In this document: piece after piece, positions 6,776 to 12,305 of the stretch
Layout of the letters: each line of letters starts with the position of its first letter
Position numbering within the stretch: position 1 is the stretch's first letter
Source of the DNA: SLFT01 sp964493075
Lineage (GTDB): Bacteria; Hydrogenedentota; Hydrogenedentia; Hydrogenedentales; CAITNO01
Assembly: GCA_964493075.1 (NCBI GenBank)
Contig: CAZBNU010000110.1
Location: 1-12,305, forward strand
Direction of reading: 5' to 3'
Length of the DNA stretch: 12,305 bases
The notes under the pieces: model-generated
The model's database searches: none
Seen by the model: the letters and a program-made list of their open reading frames with translations, nothing else
What the model was told of the DNA's origin: nothing
Made by a program: the position numbers and the translations under genes

Positions 6776-7915
6776 ATGAAAATTATTGTTGACGAAAATA
6801 TCCCTTATGGGAAAGAGTCCTTTGGGACTCTGGGCACAGTAGAGACGGCTCCCGGGCGGCAGATCAACAGGGATGTGCTGCTGGATGCGGATGCGCTTAT
6901 TGTGCGCAGTATCACTAAGGTGAATGCGGCCCTGCTGGAAAACACTCCGGTGCGTTTTGTGGGCACTTGCACCATCGGCGAGGACCATATAGACAAGGCG
7001 TATCTTGCTGCGAATGGCATTACCTTTACCAGTGCGCCCGGTTGCAATGCCAACAGCGTGGGGGAGTATATTACGGCGGCGTTGCTGGTGCTGGCTGACC
7101 GCTATCAATTGCGTCTTGACGAATTGTCCCTGGGCATTGTCGGCGTGGGCAATGTCGGGTCGCGGGTATTTCAAAAGGCAACGGCGCTCGGTATGCGCTG
7201 TGTGCTGAATGATCCGCCGCTGTATGACCAGACAAACGATTCGATATACCGTCCCATTGATGAAATTCTGGAATGTGACATAATTACCTTCCACACGCCT
7301 CTGGAAAAAGCGGGGAAATATCCGACCTATCACCTGTGTGACAAGGAATTTCTGCGCTGGCTAAAACCCGGTGCTATTCTCATCAATTCTTCGCGTGGTG
7401 CCGTGGTGGACAATTACGATTTGGAGGAAGCCCTTCGCACAGAACATATTCGCGCTGCCGTGCTGGATGTATGGGAAAATGAACCGACACCCAACCCAGA
7501 ACTTTTGCGCCTGGCCGCAATTGCAACCCCCCATATTGCCGGCTATTCTTTCGATGGCAAGGTGAACGGCACTACCCAGGTCTATGAAGCGTTGTGTGCT
7601 TCGCTTGGATTTGACGCCACCTGGTCGCCACAGGACTTTCTGCCGCCGCCACCTCTTCCGGAAATCACAGTGAATCCTGCTGGTAACCACGCGCTCACTG
7701 GCGCAGTGTTATCCATTTATGACATAATGGCTGATGATAGTAACATGCGTGGGATTCTTGATCTTCCTCGCGATGAATATGCTGCCTATTTCGATGGGTT
7801 GCGCAAGAATTATCCTGTCCGCAGAGAATTCTTCAATACGGTTGCGCATCTTTCCCATCAGGATGAACGCGTGGCAAATATCCTGGAAGGCATTGGATTT
7901 ACGCTTACTTCCTAA
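6776..7915 (+). CDS. pdxB: Erythronate-4-phosphate dehydrogenase (pyridoxal phosphate synthesis)
   Basis: PdxB oxidises 4-phosphoerythronate with NAD in the deoxyxylulose-5-phosphate-dependent route to vitamin B6. The N terminus MKIIVDENIPYGKE with TAPGRQI, the block VRSITKVN--LL, and FVGTCTIGEDHID are diagnostic of PdxB rather than SerA. The Rossmann motif GIVGVGNVGSRV (120-131) is present, as are the D-2-hydroxyacid dehydrogenase catalytic residues Arg207 (SSRGAVVD), Glu236 (DVWENEP) and His253 (TPHIAGY). GTTQVYEA and the C-terminal dimerisation region follow, and the 379-residue length is normal for PdxB. No Shine-Dalgarno sequence is visible before the ATG; the upstream bases are AT-rich and end 8 nt after a terminator T-run, so initiation may be leaderless, weak, or dependent on read-through from the tRNA promoter. 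No other vitamin B6 gene is in the window. Confidence 0.94.
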   Translation: MKIIVDENIPYGKESFGTLGTVETAPGRQINRDVLLDADALIVRSITKVNAALLENTPVRFVGTCTIGEDHIDKAYLAANGITFTSAPGCNANSVGEYITAALLVLADRYQLRLDELSLGIVGVGNVGSRVFQKATALGMRCVLNDPPLYDQTNDSIYRPIDEILECDIITFHTPLEKAGKYPTYHLCDKEFLRWLKPGAILINSSRGAVVDNYDLEEALRTEHIRAAVLDVWENEPTPNPELLRLAAIATPHIAGYSFDGKVNGTTQVYEALCASLGFDATWSPQDFLPPPPLPEITVNPAGNHALTGAVLSIYDIMADDSNMRGILDLPRDEYAAYFDGLRKNYPVRREFFNTVAHLSHQDERVANILEGIGFTLTS

Positions 7916-7983
7916 TAGTAGCATGTTTATGATCTACTCCAATAAAGACAAAATACTTGAACCTGTATAAAAAACACCGCTGA

Positions 7984-8064
7984 CGTCATTGCGAGGTACG
8001 AAGCAATCTACTCTCCCATGACTGCTTTTATGATAATGAGATTGCTTCGTATCTCGCAATGACG
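7984..8064. repeat. Long inverted repeat (26-bp arms) upstream of the larA-like gene
   Basis: Arms 7984-8009 and 8039-8064 are reverse complements with one mismatch (G7996 opposite T8052, a G-U pair in RNA), around a 29-nt loop. The arm contains GTCATTGCGAG and GAAGCAATCT, a dispersed bacterial repeat signature I recall from several unrelated genomes. It is 68 bp after pdxB and 46 bp before the chosen start of the next gene, so it could act as a terminator or a leader structure. Confidence 0.85.
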
Positions 8065-8094
8065 ATAGATATATTCGCCTCCATTATCGTTCAT

Positions 8095-8099
8095 AAGGA
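8095..8099 (+). promoter_or_regulatory. Ribosome binding site that sets the larA-like start
   Basis: AAGGA ends at the A of the upstream ATG (8099), leaving that codon with no spacer, whereas the in-frame ATG at 8111 has an 11-nt spacer. The start at 8111 is therefore preferred, with moderate confidence because the spacer is somewhat long. Confidence 0.55.
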
Positions 8100-8110
8100 T
8101 GCATCCCGAA

Positions 8111-9370
8111 ATGGTACTTAACACAATCAGCAAAGACGGATTTCTGACTGACGACGACATACACGGATTTGTCGAAAAGGCGGCGGCCACCCTGCCGGTT
8201 GACGGCAAGAGTATTTTGTTCATCATTCCCGACCAGACACGCAGCATGCCTATGCCGCAAATGTTTCGCGCATTATATGATGCACTGCATGGTCGTGTTG
8301 CCAAAATGGATTACCTTATTGCCCTGGGCACACACCCGCCCATGACCGATGACATGATTCATAAACACCTCGGTTTATCTCCGGAAGAACGTGCCGGGAA
8401 GTATGGAGATGTGGGTATTTATAATCATGAATGGCAGAATCCCGATGCCTTGACCTGTATCGGTGAAATCAGCGCCGATGAGATTGCTGAAATTTCTGGG
8501 GGATTGATGCGCCAGTCGGTGCGTGTTACAGTGAACAAGCGCGTACTGAACTATGATCTCGTGTGCATCGTGGGACCTGTATTCCCGCACGAGGTGGTGG
8601 GATTCAGCGGCGGTAACAAGTATTTCTATCCCGGCGTTTCCGGTGCGGAAATTCTTAACCTCTTCCACTGGCTCGGCGCGCTTATCACCAACTATTCCAT
8701 CAACGGCACAAAACATACGCCAGTTCGGGAGGTGGTGAATCGTGCTGCTGCTATGATTCAGGTGGAGAAGCGCTGTTTCGCTTTGACTGTAGTGGGAAAG
8801 AAGACCAAAGCCATGTTCTTTGGATCACCTGAGGATGCCTGGAATGAAGCCGCAGACATGAGCGCCCAGACCCATATCGTATACAAAGATAAACCGTTCA
8901 AGAGCATTCTAGCCATGGCGCCGCCCATGTATGACGACTTGTGGGTTGCAGGCAAGTGCATGTATAAACTCGAACCAGTCGTGGCGGATGGGGGCGAACT
9001 GATTATTTACGGCAAACATGTGAACGAAGTAAGTTTCACCCACGGCAAGATCATCGCCAAAATCGGCTATCATGTGCGCGACTATTTCCTGAAACAAATG
9101 GATAAATTTACGGATATTCCCGGCGGCATTCTTGCCCACTCGACTCATGTTCGCGGCATGGGCACTTTTGAAGCAGGCGTGGAAAAACCGCGCGTTCAGG
9201 TAACGCTGGCCACGGGCATTCCAGAAGCAACATGCCGCGAAATCAACCTCGGCTATCGCGACCCGGACAACATTAATCCTGATGACTGGCGCAACCGGGA
9301 AGATGAGGGTATTCTGTTGGTGGAAAATGCTGGGGAAATTCTGTATCGTTTAACAAGTTATGGCAAGTAG
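8111..9370 (+). CDS. LarA-like nickel-pincer-cofactor racemase family protein
   Basis: The product (419 residues from ATG 8111; 423 if ATG 8099 is used) belongs to the lactate racemase LarA family, which uses a nickel pincer nucleotide cofactor to racemise or epimerise 2-hydroxyacids. Visible family features, numbered from 8111, are PDQTRSMP (41-48, substrate and phosphate binding), LIALGTHPPM with His75, and FPHEVVGFSGGNKYFYPG with His160 and Lys170. Lys170 matches the lysine that bears the cofactor in Lactobacillus plantarum LarA (K184). His186 in NLFHW matches the nickel ligand H200, with the same spacing of 10 and 16 residues. The family has many members acting on other substrates, so lactate is only one possibility. 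No larB, larC or larE cofactor genes are present here. The phosphofructokinase gene follows after 29 bp, suggesting an operon. Confidence 0.83.
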   Translation: MVLNTISKDGFLTDDDIHGFVEKAAATLPVDGKSILFIIPDQTRSMPMPQMFRALYDALHGRVAKMDYLIALGTHPPMTDDMIHKHLGLSPEERAGKYGDVGIYNHEWQNPDALTCIGEISADEIAEISGGLMRQSVRVTVNKRVLNYDLVCIVGPVFPHEVVGFSGGNKYFYPGVSGAEILNLFHWLGALITNYSINGTKHTPVREVVNRAAAMIQVEKRCFALTVVGKKTKAMFFGSPEDAWNEAADMSAQTHIVYKDKPFKSILAMAPPMYDDLWVAGKCMYKLEPVVADGGELIIYGKHVNEVSFTHGKIIAKIGYHVRDYFLKQMDKFTDIPGGILAHSTHVRGMGTFEAGVEKPRVQVTLATGIPEATCREINLGYRDPDNINPDDWRNREDEGILLVENAGEILYRLTSYGK

Positions 9371-9384
9371 TAACTGCATTTTAT

Positions 9385-9390
9385 GAGGAG
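9385..9390 (+). promoter_or_regulatory. Ribosome binding site that sets the phosphofructokinase start
   Basis: GAGGAG abuts an ATG at 9391 with no spacer but lies an ideal 9 nt before the in-frame ATG at 9400. The protein therefore begins MPRNVIVAQSGG, which also matches where family similarity starts. Confidence 0.8.
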
Positions 9391-9399
9391 ATGTTTATT

Positions 9400-10689
9400 A
9401 TGCCCAGAAACGTAATTGTCGCCCAATCAGGCGGGCCAAGCCCTGTTATCAACAGTTCCCTGCGTGGTGTTGTGGAAACGTGCAAACAGTTTCCGGATAC
9501 CTTCGGTACGGTTTATGCCGGATGGCATGGCATTGAGGGTGTGCTGAAGGAAGAACTACTCAACCTATCCGCACAGGACGATGAAGAAATTGCGTTGTTG
9601 CGGTATACGCCAGCAGCGGGCGCTATCGGCACCTGCAGGTATAAGATCAAGAAGAATCAGCAGGAGGACTTCCAGCGGGTCATGGACGTGTTGAAAGCCC
9701 ATGACATTGGCTATTTCTTTTACAATGGCGGCAACGATTCAATGGACACAGCGAACAAGGTCGCGATACTCGCCAATGAGCAGGGACTGGATGTCGTTGC
9801 TGTGGGCGTGCCCAAGACCATAGACAACGATGTGGGTGATTCGGAGTTCAAACTGATTGATCACACGCCGGGATACGGCAGCGTTGCCCGCTACTGGATG
9901 GCCATGGTGCAGAACGCCAACGAAGAAAATGCAGGTTCCTGCCCCGCCGACCCGATTCTGGTGCTTCAGGCGATGGGACGCAAAATAGGCTTCATCCCGG
10001 CAGCGGCACGTCTTGCCGACCCCAAGCGCGAGATGCCGCTACAGATTTACATGGCGGAGTCGAAGGTGTCGCCGAAGGAACTATGCGATAATGTGAATGA
10101 CCAGTTGAAACAGGACGGCCGTTGCCTGGTTGTAGTTAGTGAAGGTTTTGATGTAGGCGAACTGGGCGAGGTCAAGGACAGTTTCGGCCACACCAGTTTC
10201 GGCTCCTCCCAGATGACCGTTGCCCAGAAGGTCGTCAATCTGCTGAACACCAACGGTCTGCCAGTGCCCGGCAAGGCACGGGGTCAGGTGCCTGGCACGG
10301 ACCAACGTGCCACGACAGCGTATGCTTCTATTGTTGATTTGGATGAAGCGTACAAAGTCGGTCAGCAAGCAGTCTTGATTGCCAAGTCCGGTGAAAACGG
10401 CTGGATGTCCACCATCTTGCGCGAACCGGGACTCATCTATAATGTGCGCTACGACAAAGCGCCTCTGGAAGCCGTGGCAAATTCCGAACGCATGTTCCCG
10501 CAGGAATGGATCGCGCCGAACAAGATTGACGTTACCGACGCCTTTGTTGAATACGCCAAGCCACTCATCGGTGAAGACTGGCCAAGCGTCCCGGTAGTAA
10601 ACGGACGCCAACGCCTCGCCCGGTTAAAACCGATTTTTGCAGAAAAAAAACTGCCTGACTACGTGTTGCAGGCATTACGCATGAAATAA
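9400..10689 (+). CDS. pfp: 6-phosphofructokinase, pyrophosphate-dependent type
   Basis: The 429-residue product phosphorylates fructose 6-phosphate to the 1,6-bisphosphate, a committed step of glycolysis that is reversible when PPi is the donor. The N-terminal loop is VAQSGGPSPVINSSLRG (7-23). The phosphoryl-donor site reads YNGGNDSMDT (GGNDS at 110-114) and PKTIDND (138-144). Asp at the GGxDS position and Lys in PKTIDND are the residues associated with PPi use, where ATP enzymes have Gly at both. Asp142 is the catalytic base. PGYGSVARYWM, QAMGRKIGFIPAAARL and SEGFD supply substrate contacts. The usual GGDDS Asp is Asn here, a variant I recall in related PPi-type proteins. Start 9400 is set by GAGGAG. 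The larA-like gene ends 29 bp upstream, and gnd lies about 780 bp downstream beyond a toxin-antitoxin pair. Confidence 0.9.
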   Translation: MPRNVIVAQSGGPSPVINSSLRGVVETCKQFPDTFGTVYAGWHGIEGVLKEELLNLSAQDDEEIALLRYTPAAGAIGTCRYKIKKNQQEDFQRVMDVLKAHDIGYFFYNGGNDSMDTANKVAILANEQGLDVVAVGVPKTIDNDVGDSEFKLIDHTPGYGSVARYWMAMVQNANEENAGSCPADPILVLQAMGRKIGFIPAAARLADPKREMPLQIYMAESKVSPKELCDNVNDQLKQDGRCLVVVSEGFDVGELGEVKDSFGHTSFGSSQMTVAQKVVNLLNTNGLPVPGKARGQVPGTDQRATTAYASIVDLDEAYKVGQQAVLIAKSGENGWMSTILREPGLIYNVRYDKAPLEAVANSERMFPQEWIAPNKIDVTDAFVEYAKPLIGEDWPSVPVVNGRQRLARLKPIFAEKKLPDYVLQALRMK

Positions 10690-10735
10690 GATAGATAATA
10701 CCAGACGTTCGTCACGTTTACATTTCCGTTTTTCT

Positions 10736-10778
10736 TTGAAGTTCAAGTTTGAAACGGCAGATGTTTCAGTGATATTGT
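10736..10778 (+). promoter_or_regulatory. Candidate promoter and operator for the DUF433/DUF5615 pair
   Basis: TTGAAA (10749-10754) and TATTGT (10773-10778) are 18 nt apart. Dyads crowd this region: TTGAA-G-TTCAA (10736-10746), GTTT-G-AAAC (10747-10755), and TGAAAC (10750-10755) facing GTTTCA (10763-10768) across the spacer. Such an arrangement suits autoregulation by the encoded pair, but this is inferred from sequence only. Confidence 0.4.
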
Positions 10779-10814
10779 TTATTTGTCTGCACTCCTGCAG
10801 GGAAAGGTAATCTG

Positions 10815-11045
10815 ATGGAAGAGCGCATAAGTATCAACCCAAATGTTTGCCACGGCAAACCTGTTATCAAGGGCACACGCGTAATGGTTGCCACCATTGT
10901 AGGGGCTTTGGGCGGTGGCGATTCAATCGAAGATGTCCTGGAGGACTACCCAAACATAACACGGGAAGATGTATATGCGGCATTGACTTTTGCCGGTGAA
11001 TTGTCAGGATTTGAAGAAATACCTTACGAAATCGTGAAATCGTGA
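10815..11045 (+). CDS. DUF433 family antitoxin-like protein
   Basis: This 76-residue protein matches the DUF433 family: ISINPNVCHGKPVIKGTRVMVATIVGAL at the N terminus, then a helical DSIEDVLEDYPNITREDVYAALTFA block. DUF433 proteins carry a helix-turn-helix-like fold and are commonly encoded with a PIN-like partner, as here. In such pairs the DUF433 member is predicted to be the antitoxin and DNA-binding repressor. AAAGG precedes the ATG by 7 nt. Its stop codon overlaps the GTG start of the next gene by 4 nt (GTGA), so the two are very likely translationally coupled. Family assignment is firm; antitoxin activity is inferred from family and context. Confidence 0.88.
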   Translation: MEERISINPNVCHGKPVIKGTRVMVATIVGALGGGDSIEDVLEDYPNITREDVYAALTFAGELSGFEEIPYEIVKS

Positions 11046-11425
11046 AATTTTTTTTTGACGAAAATTTCCCCAAAGCAGCAGGAATGCTAATTGTTAAGCA
11101 AGGTTCCAGTTTTGTAGATATTCGGGGTACAGAACATGAGGGCGCTGACGATATGTCGCTTTTCCAATTAGCACAGCAACACCATGCTGTGTTTATTACA
11201 ACGGACAGGGATTTTTATCATACGATACCGTTACTTGTAAAAGAGCATTTCGGTATTGTGGTAATAGCATTGCGGCAACCCAATAGGCAACGGATTCTCG
11301 AACGATTAGAATGGTTTATGGATTGTTTCAAATCCTCTGATATGCGTAACATGGTTTTTGAACTCAGAGACCGTACGTATGTGGTCTATCCCCATGCTCC
11401 GGCATTAGATAATGACAACTTCTAA
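11042..11425 (+). CDS. DUF5615 family PIN-like protein (putative toxin)
   Basis: The 127-residue product starts at GTG 11042 and resembles DUF5615 PIN-like proteins: MKFFFDENFPKAAGML, a central HEGADDMSLFQLAQQHHAVFITTDRDF, and GIVVIALRQPNRQRILERLEWF. Candidate metal-binding acids are Asp6, Glu7, Asp36-Asp37, Asp55 and Asp57, as expected for a PIN-type nuclease fold. Relatives paired with DUF433 proteins are predicted ribonuclease toxins. The GTG start is placed by the GTGA overlap with the upstream gene and by the family N terminus MKF--DEN. The pair stands between the phosphofructokinase and gnd genes, as would be expected for a small mobile or accessory module inserted among metabolic genes. 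Toxicity has not been shown and would depend on experiment. Confidence 0.85.
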   Translation: MKFFFDENFPKAAGMLIVKQGSSFVDIRGTEHEGADDMSLFQLAQQHHAVFITTDRDFYHTIPLLVKEHFGIVVIALRQPNRQRILERLEWFMDCFKSSDMRNMVFELRDRTYVVYPHAPALDNDNF

Positions 11426-11469
11426 AATACGTCTTAACAGTACACACAACCTTTAAGGAGAAAACAACA

Positions 11470-12305
11470 ATGGCACAGATGGATATCGGACTTATCGGGC
11501 TCGCCGTTATGGGCGAGAATCTGGTTCTGAACATGGAAAGCAAAGGGTTCAGCGTGGCGGTATACAACCGCACCGTTGAAAAAGTGGACAAGTTTATCGA
11601 AGGTCGCGGTGCAGGCAAAAACTTTGTCGGTTGTCACAGCATCGAAGAACTCTGCGCGAACCTGAAACGTCCCCGCAAGGTGATGATGCTGGTGAAAGCG
11701 GGTGCTGCTGTTGATGACTTCATTGAACAGATCATGCCGCACCTGGAACCGGGCGATATTATTATTGACGGCGGCAACAGCCACTTCCCGGACACCATCC
11801 GCCGCTGCAAATATGTGGAGAGCAAAGGCTTCCGTTATATTGGCACCGGCGTGTCCGGTGGCGAAGAGGGCGCACTGCTTGGTCCCTCCATGATGCCCGG
11901 CGGTTCCACAACTGCATGGCCCGAAGTGAAAGATATTTTTCAGACGATTTGCGCCCAAACCGATGCCGGAGAGCCCTGCTGCGATTGGGTAGGCGAAGGC
12001 GGTGCTGGCCATTTTGTGAAGATGGTGCATAACGGCATTGAATACGGCGACATGCAGATGATTTGCGAAGTCTATCAGCTGATGAAAGCAGGTGTGGGCA
12101 TGTCCAACACCGAAATGCACGAAGTCTTCACAGAATGGAATGCTGGTGAACTGGACTCCTACCTCATTGAGATTACCCGTGATATTCTGGGATACAAAGA
12201 CGAAGACGGCAATGAAGTGGTTGATCTGATTCTGGACACTGCCGGACAGAAGGGTACCGGAAAATGGACCGCGGTTGCAGCCCTTGATGAGGGACAGCCG
12301 CTCAC
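11470..12305 (+). CDS. gnd: 6-phosphogluconate dehydrogenase, decarboxylating (3' end outside window)
   Basis: The frame is open from ATG 11470 to the window edge, giving 278 residues. The enzyme converts 6-phosphogluconate to ribulose 5-phosphate, CO2 and NADPH (or NADH) in the oxidative pentose phosphate pathway. The N-terminal Rossmann motif GLIGLAVMGENL (7-18) is followed by VYNRT (31-35), the usual cofactor 2'-phosphate region, then DGGNSHF (100-106), GVSGGEEGALLGPSMMPGG (127-145) and GHFVKMVHNGIEYGDMQ with Lys184 and Glu191, the catalytic acid/base pair. GQKGTGKWT begins the C-terminal all-helical domain. Length and motifs indicate the long, E. coli-like form of the enzyme. AAGGAG (11455-11460) precedes the ATG by 9 nt. 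The C-terminal substrate-binding tail is not visible. It starts 44 bp after the PIN-like gene. Confidence 0.95.
   Translation, partial: MAQMDIGLIGLAVMGENLVLNMESKGFSVAVYNRTVEKVDKFIEGRGAGKNFVGCHSIEELCANLKRPRKVMMLVKAGAAVDDFIEQIMPHLEPGDIIIDGGNSHFPDTIRRCKYVESKGFRYIGTGVSGGEEGALLGPSMMPGGSTTAWPEVKDIFQTICAQTDAGEPCCDWVGEGGAGHFVKMVHNGIEYGDMQMICEVYQLMKAGVGMSNTEMHEVFTEWNAGELDSYLIEITRDILGYKDEDGNEVVDLILDTAGQKGTGKWTAVAALDEGQPL

Noticed and set aside
6770..7333. 187-residue minus-strand frame opposite pdxB
   Set aside because: Antisense shadow of a gene with intact catalytic motifs; no family features.
6776..7915. Phosphoglycerate dehydrogenase (SerA) instead of PdxB
   Set aside because: The N-terminal VDENIPYGKE block, APGR and the C-terminal extension are PdxB features, and the length fits PdxB.
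7941..7971. Promoter for the larA-like gene (AAGACA and TATAAA)
   Set aside because: The -35 match is weak and the spacer is only about 15 nt, so it is not listed as a feature.
10690..10748. Terminator after the phosphofructokinase gene
   Set aside because: A T-rich run is present but no GC-rich stem precedes it; the dyads further on fit a promoter or operator region better.
11434..12120. 228-residue minus-strand frame opposite gnd
   Set aside because: The plus strand encodes unmistakable 6-phosphogluconate dehydrogenase; the opposite frame is rich in His, Phe and Ala in a way typical of antisense translation.

Overview
This 12.3 kb stretch is a bacterial chromosome segment of roughly 50% GC with a dense, almost entirely plus-strand layout. 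It mixes housekeeping genes (release factor 2, lysyl-tRNA synthetase, a tRNA-Val, pyridoxal-phosphate synthesis, sugar-phosphate metabolism) with accessory enzymes typical of a glycan-degrading heterotroph: a Tat-exported sulfatase, a Tat-exported TIM-barrel isomerase-like protein and a secreted YdjC/ChbG-type deacetylase. A PPi-type phosphofructokinase and a LarA-type racemase would suit an anaerobe or facultative anaerobe. The combination recalls sulfatase-rich lineages such as the PVC group or Hydrogenedentota, but this is a weak inference from gene content; no phylogenetic marker here fixes the phylum.

Layout. 1-308: 3' end of prfB. 357-1889: lysS, in the common prfB-lysS order. 1904-2824 and 2888-4240: Tat-type isomerase-like protein and sulfatase, close behind lysS and probably read through from it. 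4314-5225: HDAC-fold deacetylase. 5231-5475: a non-coding element with imperfect inverted repeats, each arm holding nested hairpins, between two convergent genes. 5461-6447 (minus): secreted YdjC-like deacetylase, whose last codons and stop lie inside the right end of that element. 6631-6707: tRNA-Val(GAC) with its own promoter and a terminator. 6776-7915: pdxB, which starts immediately after that terminator. 7984-8064: a long 26-bp-arm inverted repeat in the leader of a LarA-like gene (8111-9370). 9400-10689: PPi-type phosphofructokinase. 10815-11425: a DUF433/DUF5615 toxin-antitoxin-like pair with a GTGA overlap and a dyad-rich promoter region. 11470-end: gnd, cut by the window edge.

How the genes may work together. 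The exported sulfatase and deacetylase would remove sulfate and acetyl groups from extracellular sugars, and the isomerase-like protein may act on the released sugars. LarA-like racemase, PPi-PFK and 6-phosphogluconate dehydrogenase belong to central carbon flow. No complete new pathway is visible. The structure least explained by ordinary annotation is the mirrored multi-hairpin element at 5231-5475: its outer hairpins show a compensatory base-pair change, and it appears to have supplied a neighbouring gene's stop codon.

Three start codons are placed differently from the longest open frames because a Shine-Dalgarno sequence sits on or next to the upstream candidate: lysS (357), the larA-like gene (8111) and the phosphofructokinase (9400).
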